Positions 44,219-52,793 of a DNA stretch of 64,000 nt are shown here, one piece after another. The stretch spans positions 124,001-188,000 of the forward strand of contig NZ_SLZK01000004.1 in assembly GCF_004341105.1 (NCBI RefSeq). The letters are read 5' to 3'. This DNA is from Rhizobium sp. BK418. GTDB lineage: Bacteria; Pseudomonadota; Alphaproteobacteria; Rhizobiales; Rhizobiaceae. The number at the start of each line of letters is the position of its first letter. Position 1 is the stretch's first letter. Below the pieces are notes generated by a model, which saw nothing but the letters and a program-made list of their open reading frames with translations, did not search any database and had not been told where the DNA came from. Made by a program: the position numbers and the translations under genes.

Positions 44219-45502
44219 ATGAAGAGCTCTCCGAACGTCATCGTCTTCTTCACCGATCAGCAGCGCTGGGATACTGTCGGCCTGCACGGTCACCCGTTGA
44301 AGCTGACGCCGAATTTCGACCGTCTGGCTCAAGCCGGTATGTTCGTACCGAATTCCTTTACCTGCCAGCCTGTCTGTGCTCCGGCGCGCTCCGCACTGCA
44401 GACCGGACTTTATCCCACCACTACCGGATGCTACCGCAACGATATTCCGCTGCCGAAGGAGCAGAAGACTCTGGCTCACCGGTTTGCCGAGGGCGGCTAT
44501 GAGACGAGTTACATCGGCAAATGGCATTTGGCGTCGCAGGAGCCGGTGCCAGCGGATCAGCGTGGTGGTTATCAGCATTGGCTGGCCTCGAACATTCTCG
44601 AGTTCACCTCCTATGCCTATGATACGACGATGTTTGACGCCGCAGGCCAGCCGGTCAAGCTGCCGGGATATCGCGTCGACGCACTGGCGGATGCCGCTAT
44701 CCGTTACATCTCGCGGCCGCGGGAAAATCCCTATTTCCTATTTTTGTCCTTTATCGAGCCGCATCACCAGAACGAGTTCGACAATTATCCGGCACCGGTC
44801 GGCTACGAAGACCGGATCCGCAAGCAGATGCAACTGCCGATGGATCTCGCCGCGCTCGGCGGATCGTCCGATCAGCATTACCCCGGTTATATGGGAATGA
44901 TCCAACGGCTCGACGAAGCACTCGGACGCCTCGTCGACGCCTTGATCAGTCTCAACCAGCTCGACAATACGATCATCCTCTTCACGTCCGATCACGGATG
45001 TCACTTCAAGACCCGCAACAGCGAATACAAGCGCTCCTGCCACGAGGCGTCGATCAGGGTACCAACATTCTTTCACGGCCCCGGCTTCATGGGCCGTGGA
45101 CCGCATGAAGGCCTGGTCAGCCTGATCGATCTGCCACCGACCTTGCTTGCGGCCGCCGGCCTTCCGGTTCCGCCAGAGATGCAGGGTCAGTCGATTCTGG
45201 GCAGGAAGGTCTCTGACGATGAGGCCGTCTTCATACAGATCAGCGAACACCATGTCGGGAGGGCGCTTCGCACGCGACGATGGAAATATGAGGTTGGGGC
45301 GCCTGAGCTCAGCGGCTGGGATGACAAGAACGCGTCGCGATACGTGGAAACACATCTCTATGATCTGGAGAATGATCCATACGAACTGGACAACCTGTGC
45401 CGGCATGGAGAATATGCTGATGTACGCGAGATCTTGCGAAGGGACCTGTCGCGTCGCATTGTCGAGGCCGGAGAGCCTCGACCTGAGATTGTTCCGATCT
45501 GA
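44219..45502 (+). CDS. Sulfatase family hydrolase
   Basis: Type I sulfatase of 427 aa that removes sulfate esters, probably from a sugar brought in by the preceding importer. The maturation motif CAPAR (Cys53 to Arg57) fits C-x-P-x-R, so the Cys should become formylglycine; the usual Ser is Ala. Other marks: NVIVFFTDQQRWD (metal Asp), GKWHL, and TSDHGCHFKTRN (metal Asp/His). There is no signal peptide, so it acts in the cytoplasm. Phosphonate monoester hydrolase activity is an alternative in this family. Confidence 0.93.
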   Translation: MKSSPNVIVFFTDQQRWDTVGLHGHPLKLTPNFDRLAQAGMFVPNSFTCQPVCAPARSALQTGLYPTTTGCYRNDIPLPKEQKTLAHRFAEGGYETSYIGKWHLASQEPVPADQRGGYQHWLASNILEFTSYAYDTTMFDAAGQPVKLPGYRVDALADAAIRYISRPRENPYFLFLSFIEPHHQNEFDNYPAPVGYEDRIRKQMQLPMDLAALGGSSDQHYPGYMGMIQRLDEALGRLVDALISLNQLDNTIILFTSDHGCHFKTRNSEYKRSCHEASIRVPTFFHGPGFMGRGPHEGLVSLIDLPPTLLAAAGLPVPPEMQGQSILGRKVSDDEAVFIQISEHHVGRALRTRRWKYEVGAPELSGWDDKNASRYVETHLYDLENDPYELDNLCRHGEYADVREILRRDLSRRIVEAGEPRPEIVPI

Positions 45503-45516
45503 ATGAGTACGCAAGC

Positions 45517-46545
45517 ATGACTGATCGTTCCGCTCCTACTCGACATGAACGATCGGCGACCGTTGCGGATGTCGCGCGTCTCGCCAATGTCTCGACAGCT
45601 GCGGTCTCATTTTACTTCAGTGACCGGGCGGAACATTTGAAACGCGTCGGAGCGGAAGCGCGGGAACGCATCCGTGCTGCCGTCGACGTGCTGGGTTATG
45701 TACCAAACAAGACCGCCCGGCATCTGCGTCGCCTCAAAAGTGAGCGGCTCTGCATCATCCTTCCGAAGCTTGGCATTCCCTATGCCGATAAGATGATCCA
45801 GGATCTCGGTCGCGCTGCCGTCGCAAGCAGTCTGCTGCCGATCGTATCAACCGCCTCAAGCGTAGCTGAACTGCAGAAGGTGCTGGGTGAAGTTGAAGCC
45901 GGTCTGGCTGATGGTGTTGTCGCCGATGTCGGCTATCTCACCGAAGAGGAGGTCGAGGAGGTCTTCAGCGGACTTACCAGAAAATGTCTGGTCATCCACG
46001 CAACGGCCCGCCCATCGTCTTTCAGCGTGCTGAACAACGGCCTCGTATCCGCCCTCGAAGCGGCATTCGACGCGCTGCTCGCCAAGGGCCACAGGGATTT
46101 CACCTATATTCAGAACGCAGGTGCGGATGAAAACCCACGGCTCGTCGCTATGTTGAATAGTGCTGAACGCGCCGGTGTCTCCGTCAGCATCAAGGCGATG
46201 TTGGGAGCCGAAAGCCGGGCCGCGGCTGCAAGCTGTGCCCAGGACATTGCGAAGATGCGGAAACGGCCGACCGCCGTCCTGCTGGAATCCGACTTTACGG
46301 CCGTGACGGTTATCGAGGAATTCGCGCGGCTTGGCGTCAAGGTTCCGACCGACATTGCCGTCGTCGGCTGCGGCAATGCGGAGGAGGGCTACTATTGCCA
46401 GCCACGTCTTTCGACGATCGGCCCGGAATGGTTGCCGCTGGAGGAAGCCGGCCAATATCTCATCGACTGCCTCTTAACGAACGAGCCATCTTCACCGAAG
46501 CGTTTTTTCACACCGTGGCGCTTTATCCCGAGGGAGAGCTGCTGA
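45517..46545 (+). CDS. LacI-family transcriptional regulator
   Basis: Regulator of 342 aa with the N-terminal helix-turn-helix ATVADVARLANVSTAAVSFYF (unusual FYF where SR is common), hinge region GYVPNKTARHLRRLKSERL, and a periplasmic-binding-protein-like effector domain with AVVGCGNAEEGYYCQPRLSTI. It is the last gene of the sulfatase operon and probably represses it from the palindrome at 41117-41136. Confidence 0.93.
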   Translation: MTDRSAPTRHERSATVADVARLANVSTAAVSFYFSDRAEHLKRVGAEARERIRAAVDVLGYVPNKTARHLRRLKSERLCIILPKLGIPYADKMIQDLGRAAVASSLLPIVSTASSVAELQKVLGEVEAGLADGVVADVGYLTEEEVEEVFSGLTRKCLVIHATARPSSFSVLNNGLVSALEAAFDALLAKGHRDFTYIQNAGADENPRLVAMLNSAERAGVSVSIKAMLGAESRAAAASCAQDIAKMRKRPTAVLLESDFTAVTVIEEFARLGVKVPTDIAVVGCGNAEEGYYCQPRLSTIGPEWLPLEEAGQYLIDCLLTNEPSSPKRFFTPWRFIPRESC

Positions 46546-47240
46546 TCCGCTGAGCGCCTGTGGGGAGTGCATCTCTTCCACCTCCAAATCCAGTTGGATA
46601 GCGGCAGAGATGTCGGAGTAGCCGCCAGGGGTCGACTAGTTTGGACGTGAGCAATGAGTGAATGCTGCTCGGCTGCCGGCCTGATCTGGTCGCGCCACGT
46701 CAGCCAGGACTGACACGAGCCGGCACCGCCGGAGAGGCGGGGCCTTCCGAAACATGGGCTTCGGAGCCGGTATCGAAGCCGCTTCCAGCCTTCTTGCGGA
46801 TGCGGGGCCGACGTGTCTGGCCATCGATGATGGCAAGCGGCCACGTCCCTTGAGGGCGCGGATTTACCTCTCTGACTTTCCATTTTGCGCCCTCCGTTCC
46901 GCCGTCGAGGACATCGCGGCACCCCCAATTTTGCCTGCGCCGCAGGCAGCACAGCAAAAATCGATTCCTCCGCGCGCGGCGGCCGCGTTGGCGAGGATTC
47001 CAACAGGAACAGAATGGTTGATCCTGCCGCTATCGATACTGTCGAATATCTTCATCGTGGTGACATTACCGCGCGTCGCTCTGAACTGACTGAAGGGATT
47101 AGGGTGCATTTCCAGGAAGAAGGGCGGCCATCCGTGGGGCGAGCTTGCTTGTCCTGCCCAGGAACACTTCTCACGCGAAAGGCGCTGGTGCTTGTGCCGC
47201 TGCACGTCTTACTTGCGTCTCGCCGCAAAATAACGCTTAC
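46546..47240. other. Long intergenic stretch, no gene recognised
   Basis: About 695 bases after the LacI gene (812 to the next gene, including the operator region). Several short open frames exist on both strands, up to about 200 codons, but none has a motif, a ribosome site or codon use like the neighbours. It may contain decayed sequence. Confidence 0.5.
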
Positions 47241-47270
47241 ATCATCGATGATGAAAATTAATTTCATCAT
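47241..47270. promoter_or_regulatory. Overlapping palindromes, candidate RpiR or other operator
   Basis: ATGATGAAA (47248-47256) and TTTCATCAT (47262-47270) form a perfect inverted repeat around ATTAA, giving a TGAAA-N5-TTTCA core. It overlaps a perfect 12-bp palindrome ATCATCGATGAT (47241-47252). It lies 88 bases before the Gfo/Idh gene. GAAA-N-TTTC cores occur at sites of some RpiR-type regulators, and such a regulator is encoded at 56410. Confidence 0.55.
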
Positions 47271-47313
47271 TTACGCTCTAACCCCATTTTTAGTTGACGG
47301 GCTTCGTTTTTTG

Positions 47314-47347
47314 TCCCAACTTGAAGAAAATAAATTACGAGTTGGGA
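47314..47347 (+). promoter_or_regulatory. Inverted repeat just before the Gfo/Idh operon
   Basis: TCCCAACT (47314-47321) and AGTTGGGA (47340-47347) are perfect 8-bp arms around 18 A/T-rich bases, ending 10 bases before the ATG at 47358. It could be a second operator or a leader hairpin covering the ribosome site. No clear Shine-Dalgarno site is otherwise seen. Confidence 0.45.
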
Positions 47348-47357
47348 ACATTTTGGC

Positions 47358-48515
47358 ATGAGAGTGGGAATCATTGGGCTAGGCTTCCGGCTCGGCTATC
47401 TTGGCCATGTTTTCAAAACTATCGACAACAGCTTCGAGATTGTCGGCTACTTCGATCCCGACCCTGCGGGACTTCCCGGACTGACGGAAAAAGGCATCCC
47501 CGTCGGCAAGGCTTATGACTCGCCGCAAGAGCTCCTCGCTTCAGAAAAGCTCGATCTCCTGATGATCGGCTCTCCCAACCACATGCATCTCGATCATATT
47601 CGCCTCGGTCTCGAGGCTGGCCTCAAGGTCTTCTGCGAAAAGCCGATCGTTACGACAATCGGCGAGAGCATCGAACTTGCTCATCTGATGGCGAAGTTCG
47701 GCCATGAGCGGCTGATGGTCGGTCTCGTGTTGCGCTACTCACTGCTTTACAAGGATCTGCGCGCCATTCAGGCCGCAGGCAAGCTCGGCCATATCGTTTC
47801 CATCGAAGCCAGCGAACATATCGAGCCCTATCACGGCGCCTTCTTCATGCGAGACTGGCGCCGCTACGAGCGCTATTCCGGCAGTTTCATGCTGGAAAAG
47901 TGTTGCCACGATCTCGACCTTTACAATGGTATCGTCGGCGCCCGCCCCGAACGCGTTGCAAGTTTCGGCGGCCGCAAGAGCTTTATCCCCGCCAACGACC
48001 CGACGCGCGAAGGTATCAACGATCTGGAGCTCTTCCACCGCAAGCCGAGCGGCTGGATGGGCTCGGACAAGGTATTCGACAGCGATGCCGACATCATCGA
48101 TTACCAGGTGGCAATCGTCGAATACGCCAATGGCGTCGGCATGAATTTCCACACCAATCTGAATGTTCCAGACCAGTTCCGCCGCTTCGCCATCATGGGC
48201 TCGCGTGGAATGGCCGAAGGCGATTTCGTCCGCGGCTATCTCGACGTCCACGAACAGCTGACCGGCAACAAGATCGTCGAGAACAAATATGCCGCGACCG
48301 AGCTGTCGCAGCACTATGGCGCCGACGAGCAGATGGCAGCCGATATTCTGCAAAGCGTGCGCACGGGGTCGGAACTTCCGGTTTCCACGCTCAACGCATT
48401 GGAGGCAGGCATCCTGGCGCTCGCCATGGACGAAGCTCGCATGAAAAAGGCCGTAATCGACCTTCGTCCCATCTGGGACCGCTTCGACGAGGCGCTTCAC
48501 TCAAGAGCAGCCTGA
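47358..48515 (+). CDS. Gfo/Idh/MocA family oxidoreductase
   Basis: NAD(P)-dependent sugar or inositol oxidoreductase of 385 aa. Seen: GIIGLGFRLGYLG (Rossmann loop), GSPNHMHLDH, the catalytic-region FCEKPI (Lys95), and a C-terminal domain with KCCHDLDLYN, which carries the usual His and Asp. First gene of an operon with a complete importer, so it likely oxidises the imported sugar or a derivative. Confidence 0.93.
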   Translation: MRVGIIGLGFRLGYLGHVFKTIDNSFEIVGYFDPDPAGLPGLTEKGIPVGKAYDSPQELLASEKLDLLMIGSPNHMHLDHIRLGLEAGLKVFCEKPIVTTIGESIELAHLMAKFGHERLMVGLVLRYSLLYKDLRAIQAAGKLGHIVSIEASEHIEPYHGAFFMRDWRRYERYSGSFMLEKCCHDLDLYNGIVGARPERVASFGGRKSFIPANDPTREGINDLELFHRKPSGWMGSDKVFDSDADIIDYQVAIVEYANGVGMNFHTNLNVPDQFRRFAIMGSRGMAEGDFVRGYLDVHEQLTGNKIVENKYAATELSQHYGADEQMAADILQSVRTGSELPVSTLNALEAGILALAMDEARMKKAVIDLRPIWDRFDEALHSRAA

Positions 48516-48528
48516 GGAGACCGGCAAG

Positions 48529-49413
48529 ATGAGTGCCCAGAAAAGTGCCGTCATCTTCGCCTGCATTCTTCTCCTTCCAGCTGTCTTTTACGTGGCCGCG
48601 ATCGTCGCCTATCCGCTCGTCGATACATTCATCCTGTCGTTTACGGATGCATCGCTGCGCAAGGTGACGAACTGGGTCGGCTGGGCCAATTACGAGAAGA
48701 TCTTCAACGCCACCTTCGTGCAAGTTATCGCCCGAACCTTCATCTGGACCTTCTTTTCGGTCGCCCTGAAGATGATCATCGGCACGTTCGGCGCCGCAAT
48801 GCTGAATGCCGCCGTGCCGGGGCGGTCGCTGTTTCGTCTGCTGACCATGCCGCCATGGATCGTGCCGATGGCCATCGGCATCTTTATGTGGGGCTGGATG
48901 TATAATGGCCAATTCGGAATGATCTCCGGATTGCTGCAGCGTTTCGGCCTCGTCGATGGTCCGGTCGCCTTCCTCGCCTATGGCAGCACCGCCTTCTGGG
49001 CGACGATCGTCACCGACGTCTGGATCGGCGTGCCGCTGGTGACGATCTACTTCCTCGCCGCGATCCAGTCGATCCCAAAGGACCTCTACGAAGCGGCATG
49101 GACCGACGGCGCCGGCCGCTGGTACCGGTTCCGCCGCATCACGCTGCCGCTGATGGTTCCGGCGATCATCACGATGTCGATGCTGTCGCTGATCGCGACC
49201 TTCAATTCTTTCGACATCATCTGGATCCTGACACAAGGTGGTCCAAGCGGCGAAACGACGACGATGATCATCGACACCTATCATACGGCGATCGGTTCGA
49301 AGAAATATGGCGAAGGGGCAGCGCGCGCGGTGCTGATCTGCATCTTCCTGTCGCTCTTCTGCTTTGTCTATTTCCGTGTCACCCGCCGCCTCAACCCGGA
49401 GAAGCGCGCATGA
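48529..49413 (+). CDS. CUT1 sugar ABC transporter permease (MalF-like)
   Basis: Inner-membrane permease of 294 aa, six helices, with the coupling motif EAAWTDGAGRWYRFRRITLPLM near residue 190. It starts 13 bp after the Gfo/Idh gene and overlaps the next permease by 4 bp. Confidence 0.95.
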   Translation: MSAQKSAVIFACILLLPAVFYVAAIVAYPLVDTFILSFTDASLRKVTNWVGWANYEKIFNATFVQVIARTFIWTFFSVALKMIIGTFGAAMLNAAVPGRSLFRLLTMPPWIVPMAIGIFMWGWMYNGQFGMISGLLQRFGLVDGPVAFLAYGSTAFWATIVTDVWIGVPLVTIYFLAAIQSIPKDLYEAAWTDGAGRWYRFRRITLPLMVPAIITMSMLSLIATFNSFDIIWILTQGGPSGETTTMIIDTYHTAIGSKKYGEGAARAVLICIFLSLFCFVYFRVTRRLNPEKRA

Positions 49414-50267
49414 GCAGCCGTCCCATGATCGATCGCTACAGCTGGTGGGAAATCATCCTCATCTATTGCGGCATAGCGCTCTTCCTGTTCTTCGTGCTGT
49501 CGCCCTTCGTCGAAGGCTTCCTGGTGTCGCTAAAGCCGCTCGCCCAGCTCTTTTCCTCGCCCTATCGTTTCTGGCCGGAAAACGGCTCGTTCGAAGCCTA
49601 CCGGACCATGTGGATCAGCGTGCCAGGCTTCGGTCGCTACATCTTCAACTCGTTCTTCATCTCGATCATCGTCACTGTCATCGTTCTCTGCCTCGTCATT
49701 CCGGCGGCCTATGCCTTCGCGAAATTCGAGTTCAAGGGCATGGGCATCCTGCTCGGCGCCTTCCTTACGGTAAACATGTTTTCCGGCGCCGTTCTGCTCA
49801 TCCCGCTCTTCCGGCTGATGCGCAGCATGGGCGTGCTGAATACCTATCTCGCCATGATCGTCCCGGGCGTCGCTTTCCTGATCCCCTCGGCGATCTGGCT
49901 GCTGCGTACCTATATGATCCGCATCCCACAGGAACTCAACGAAGCCGCTTACATGGACGGCGCCAGCCATTTCTATACGCTGCGCCGCGTCATTCTGCCC
50001 ATTGCGATGCCGGGGATTATCGTCGTCGCGATCACTACCTTCATCGGCGCCTATGCCCAGCAGTTCATCTTCGCGCTGACCTTCAACTCGAAGACCGAAT
50101 ACATGCCCCTGCCGGTGGGACTCTTCGCTTACTTCGGCAAGCAGGAGGTCATCTGGAACGAACTGATGGCGGCCTCCTTCGTCGGCATCGCGCCGGCGAT
50201 GATCGTCATCTTCTTCCTTCAGCGCTATCTCGTCGGCGGGCTGACCGCCGGTGCGGTGAAACAATAA
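49410..50267 (+). CDS. CUT1 sugar ABC transporter permease (MalG-like)
   Basis: 285-aa permease with coupling motif EAAYMDGASHFYTLRRVILPIA and C-terminal LVGGLTAGAVKQ, the standard MalG-type ending. ATG at 49410 overlaps the preceding stop (ATGA); the frame is open to 49098 but that part is a shadow of the upstream permease. Confidence 0.95.
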   Translation: MSSRPMIDRYSWWEIILIYCGIALFLFFVLSPFVEGFLVSLKPLAQLFSSPYRFWPENGSFEAYRTMWISVPGFGRYIFNSFFISIIVTVIVLCLVIPAAYAFAKFEFKGMGILLGAFLTVNMFSGAVLLIPLFRLMRSMGVLNTYLAMIVPGVAFLIPSAIWLLRTYMIRIPQELNEAAYMDGASHFYTLRRVILPIAMPGIIVVAITTFIGAYAQQFIFALTFNSKTEYMPLPVGLFAYFGKQEVIWNELMAASFVGIAPAMIVIFFLQRYLVGGLTAGAVKQ

Positions 50268-50315
50268 GACCAACAATAAGAGTGAACAGCTAACACAGAG
50301 AATGGGAGTAACGAC

Positions 50316-51548
50316 GTGAGCATTACCATCAAGACAGGCCTTATGGCGCTCGCCCTGCTTGGTTCGACAGCGTTGACTGCGGTCACGGCCCAGGCAGCCG
50401 ACAAGGAAATCAGCTGGATCTATTGCGGCGACACGATCGACCCGATCCACACCAAATACATCAAGGAATGGGAATCCAAGAACGCCGGCTGGAAGATCGC
50501 GCCGGAAGTCGTCGGCTGGGCCCAGTGCCAGGACAAGGCGACGACGCTGGCTGCCGCCGGCACGCCGGTCGCCATGGCCTATGTCGGCTCGCGCACCCTG
50601 AAGGAATTCGCGCAGAACGACCTCATCGTTCCCGTTCCGATGACGGACGACGAAAAGAAGGGCTACTATCCGCACATCGTCGATACGGTCACTTTCGACG
50701 GTAACCAGTGGGGCGTTCCTATCGCCTTCTCCACCAAGGCGCTTTACTGGAACAAGGATCTCTTCAAGCAGGCCGGCCTCGACCCGGAGACGCCGCCGAA
50801 GACCTGGGCTGAAGAAATCCAGATGGCAAAGACCATCAAGGAAAAGACCGGCACTCCGGGCTTCGGTCTTTCTGCCAAGACCTTCGACAACACGATGCAC
50901 CAGTTCATGCATTGGGTTTACACCAACAATGGCGCCGTAACCGACGCTGAAGGCAAGATCACGCTCGACAGCCCGCAGATCCTTGCTGCGTTGAAGGCAT
51001 ACAAGGATATTTCGGCCTATGCCGAGGAAGGCCCGACCGCCTATGAACAAAACGAGGTCCGCGCCATTTTCCTTGATGGCAAGGTTGCGATGATTCAGGC
51101 AGGCTCCGGTGCTGCCTATCGTCTGAAGGATACGAAGATCAACTGGGGCGTCGCCACACTGCCGCTCGGTCCGGATGCCAAGGGTCCGGGCACGCTGCTG
51201 ATCACTGACAGCCTTGCGATCTTCAAGGGCTCGGGCGTCGAGGACAAGGCGATCGAATTCGCCAAGTACATCACCTCGCCAGACATCCAGGGTGAATACG
51301 AACTGCAGGGGGGCGCAGGCCTCACCCCGCTGCGTCCGTCCAAAAAGGTCGACGAATTCGTCGCCAAGGATCCTTTCTGGAAGCCGTTCATCGAGGGCAT
51401 CAGCTATGGTGGTCCTGAGCCGCTCTTCACCGACTACAAGGGTTTTCAAAACTCGATGATCGAGATGATCCAGTCCGTGGTCACCGGCAAGGCCGAGCCC
51501 GAAGCCGCGCTGAAGAAAGCTGCCGGCGAGATCGAAGCCTTCAAATAA
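50316..51548 (+). CDS. Sugar ABC transporter solute-binding protein, family 1
   Basis: Periplasmic binding protein of 410 aa. Signal peptide to about residue 28 (TAQAAD). Mature domain: EISWIYCGDTIDPIHTKYIKEWE, VAMAYVGSRTLKEFAQNDLI, GVPIAFSTKALYWNKDLFKQAGL and AMIQAGSGAAYRLKD. GTG start at 50316, with GGGAG eight bases upstream. Highly biased codons suggest strong expression. A hairpin follows it. Confidence 0.93.
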   Translation: MSITIKTGLMALALLGSTALTAVTAQAADKEISWIYCGDTIDPIHTKYIKEWESKNAGWKIAPEVVGWAQCQDKATTLAAAGTPVAMAYVGSRTLKEFAQNDLIVPVPMTDDEKKGYYPHIVDTVTFDGNQWGVPIAFSTKALYWNKDLFKQAGLDPETPPKTWAEEIQMAKTIKEKTGTPGFGLSAKTFDNTMHQFMHWVYTNNGAVTDAEGKITLDSPQILAALKAYKDISAYAEEGPTAYEQNEVRAIFLDGKVAMIQAGSGAAYRLKDTKINWGVATLPLGPDAKGPGTLLITDSLAIFKGSGVEDKAIEFAKYITSPDIQGEYELQGGAGLTPLRPSKKVDEFVAKDPFWKPFIEGISYGGPEPLFTDYKGFQNSMIEMIQSVVTGKAEPEAALKKAAGEIEAFK

Positions 51549-51556
51549 ATCGATCC

Positions 51557-51589
51557 TGAGGATCGCAGGTTCACGATCTGCGGTCCTCA
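51557..51589 (+). other. Strong intercistronic hairpin after the binding-protein gene
   Basis: Arms TGAGGATCGCAG (51557-51568) and CTGCGGTCCTCA (51578-51589) pair over 12 bp with one G-U, around a 9-base loop. There is no T run, so it is more likely an mRNA-stabilising or attenuating structure between the binding-protein and ATPase genes than a full terminator. Confidence 0.6.
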
Positions 51590-51634
51590 CCGACCAAACT
51601 CTTGCGCATTCAGGCCGGGACCGGAGACAGATTT

Positions 51635-52768
51635 TTGGGACAGCTTCAGCTCAATAAGGTTCAAAAATTCTATGGCGACTACGAAGTTCTCAAAGGCGTA
51701 GAGCTTGACGTCAAGAACGGCGAATTCGTCGTCTTCGTCGGGCCTTCTGGATGCGGCAAGTCTACGCTCCTGCGCATGATCGCAGGTCTCGACGCGACAA
51801 GCAGAGGCGACATCATCATCGATGGCGTCAGGGTCAACGACCTGCCGCCGGTCAAGCGCGGCATCGCCATGGTCTTCCAGTCATACGCGCTCTATCCGCA
51901 TATGACGGTTTTCGAAAACATCGCCTTTCCGCTGCGCGTCGAGAAGATGGAGGAGGAAAAGCTCAAAGCCAAAGTCGAGAATGCCGCACGCATCCTGCAT
52001 CTCGACACGCGCCTGCAGCAGAGGCCCGGCATGCTCTCTGGCGGACAGCGCCAGCGCGTCGCGATCGGTCGCGCCATCGTTCGCGAGCCGAAGATCTTCC
52101 TGTTTGACGAGCCGCTGTCCAACCTCGATGCCGCGCTTCGCGCCGATATGCGCATCGAACTTGCGAAATTGCACCGGCAGCTGAGGGCGACGATGATTTA
52201 TGTGACGCACGACCAGGTGGAAGCCATGACGATGGCCGACCGCATCGTGGTCTTGGATGCCGGCAATATTTCCCAGACCGGCGCACCGCTCGAGCTCTAC
52301 CACAAGCCCGCCAACCAGTTCGTCGCCGGCTTTATCGGCAATCCGAGGATGAATTTCCTTCCCGTGACCTGCACATCCGCAAGCGAGGCGGGCGCGACCA
52401 TCGACTATCGCGGTCAGACGGCAACCCTGCCGGTGAAGCCCCGCGACGGCATGGTCGGCAAGGTGATGACGCTCGGTATCCGGCCGGAGCATATCCAGCT
52501 CGGCGGCGGCGACATTTCGCTGACGGTTACGCCGAGTGTTATCGAACGGCTTGGCGCAAACACCGTGGCCTATGCGGCACTCGGCAGCGAGACGGAGAAT
52601 TTCTGCGCCATGCTTCCCGGCAGTGTCGGCATCCGTGCGGACGCGCCGGTTGCCGTCGGTATTAACGCTGTTGATTGCCATCTCTTCGACGAGGAGGGGC
52701 GCGCCCTCGAACGCCGCGTCGAGCTCACCGATATCGACATGAGCCTTCTGGCTCCTGTCACGGCGTGA
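51635..52768 (+). CDS. Sugar ABC transporter ATP-binding protein (UgpC/MalK-like)
   Basis: ATPase of 377 aa for the CUT1 importer. Walker A GPSGCGKST, Q-loop FQSYALYPHMTV, signature LSGGQRQR, Walker B FLFDEPLSNLD, H-loop YVTHDQVEA, and a C-terminal MalK regulatory domain with GIRPEHI. TTG at 51635 gives the family start LGQLQLNKVQKFYG, with GGAG upstream; an earlier TTG at 51602 is in frame but adds a stretch without family match. Being MalK-like, it could also serve the ATPase-less importer at 41210-44202. Confidence 0.95.
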   Translation: MGQLQLNKVQKFYGDYEVLKGVELDVKNGEFVVFVGPSGCGKSTLLRMIAGLDATSRGDIIIDGVRVNDLPPVKRGIAMVFQSYALYPHMTVFENIAFPLRVEKMEEEKLKAKVENAARILHLDTRLQQRPGMLSGGQRQRVAIGRAIVREPKIFLFDEPLSNLDAALRADMRIELAKLHRQLRATMIYVTHDQVEAMTMADRIVVLDAGNISQTGAPLELYHKPANQFVAGFIGNPRMNFLPVTCTSASEAGATIDYRGQTATLPVKPRDGMVGKVMTLGIRPEHIQLGGGDISLTVTPSVIERLGANTVAYAALGSETENFCAMLPGSVGIRADAPVAVGINAVDCHLFDEEGRALERRVELTDIDMSLLAPVTA

Positions 52769-52793
52769 ACAGCCGTTCCATCCCCGGGATCGG

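Noticed and set aside
47314..47347. Reading the TCCCAACT/AGTTGGGA repeat as a terminator of the LacI gene
   Set aside because: It lies about 770 bases from that gene, has no T run and is adjacent to the next start codon.
46392..47361. Several 80-200 codon frames on both strands in the gap after the LacI gene
   Set aside because: No ribosome sites, no motifs, and the translated sequence looks like random G+C-rich codons.
49530..51590. 686-codon open frame on the minus strand
   Set aside because: It lies antisense to a clear permease and binding-protein gene with strong codon bias; its translation is low-complexity Arg/Asp/Gly-rich and has no motif.
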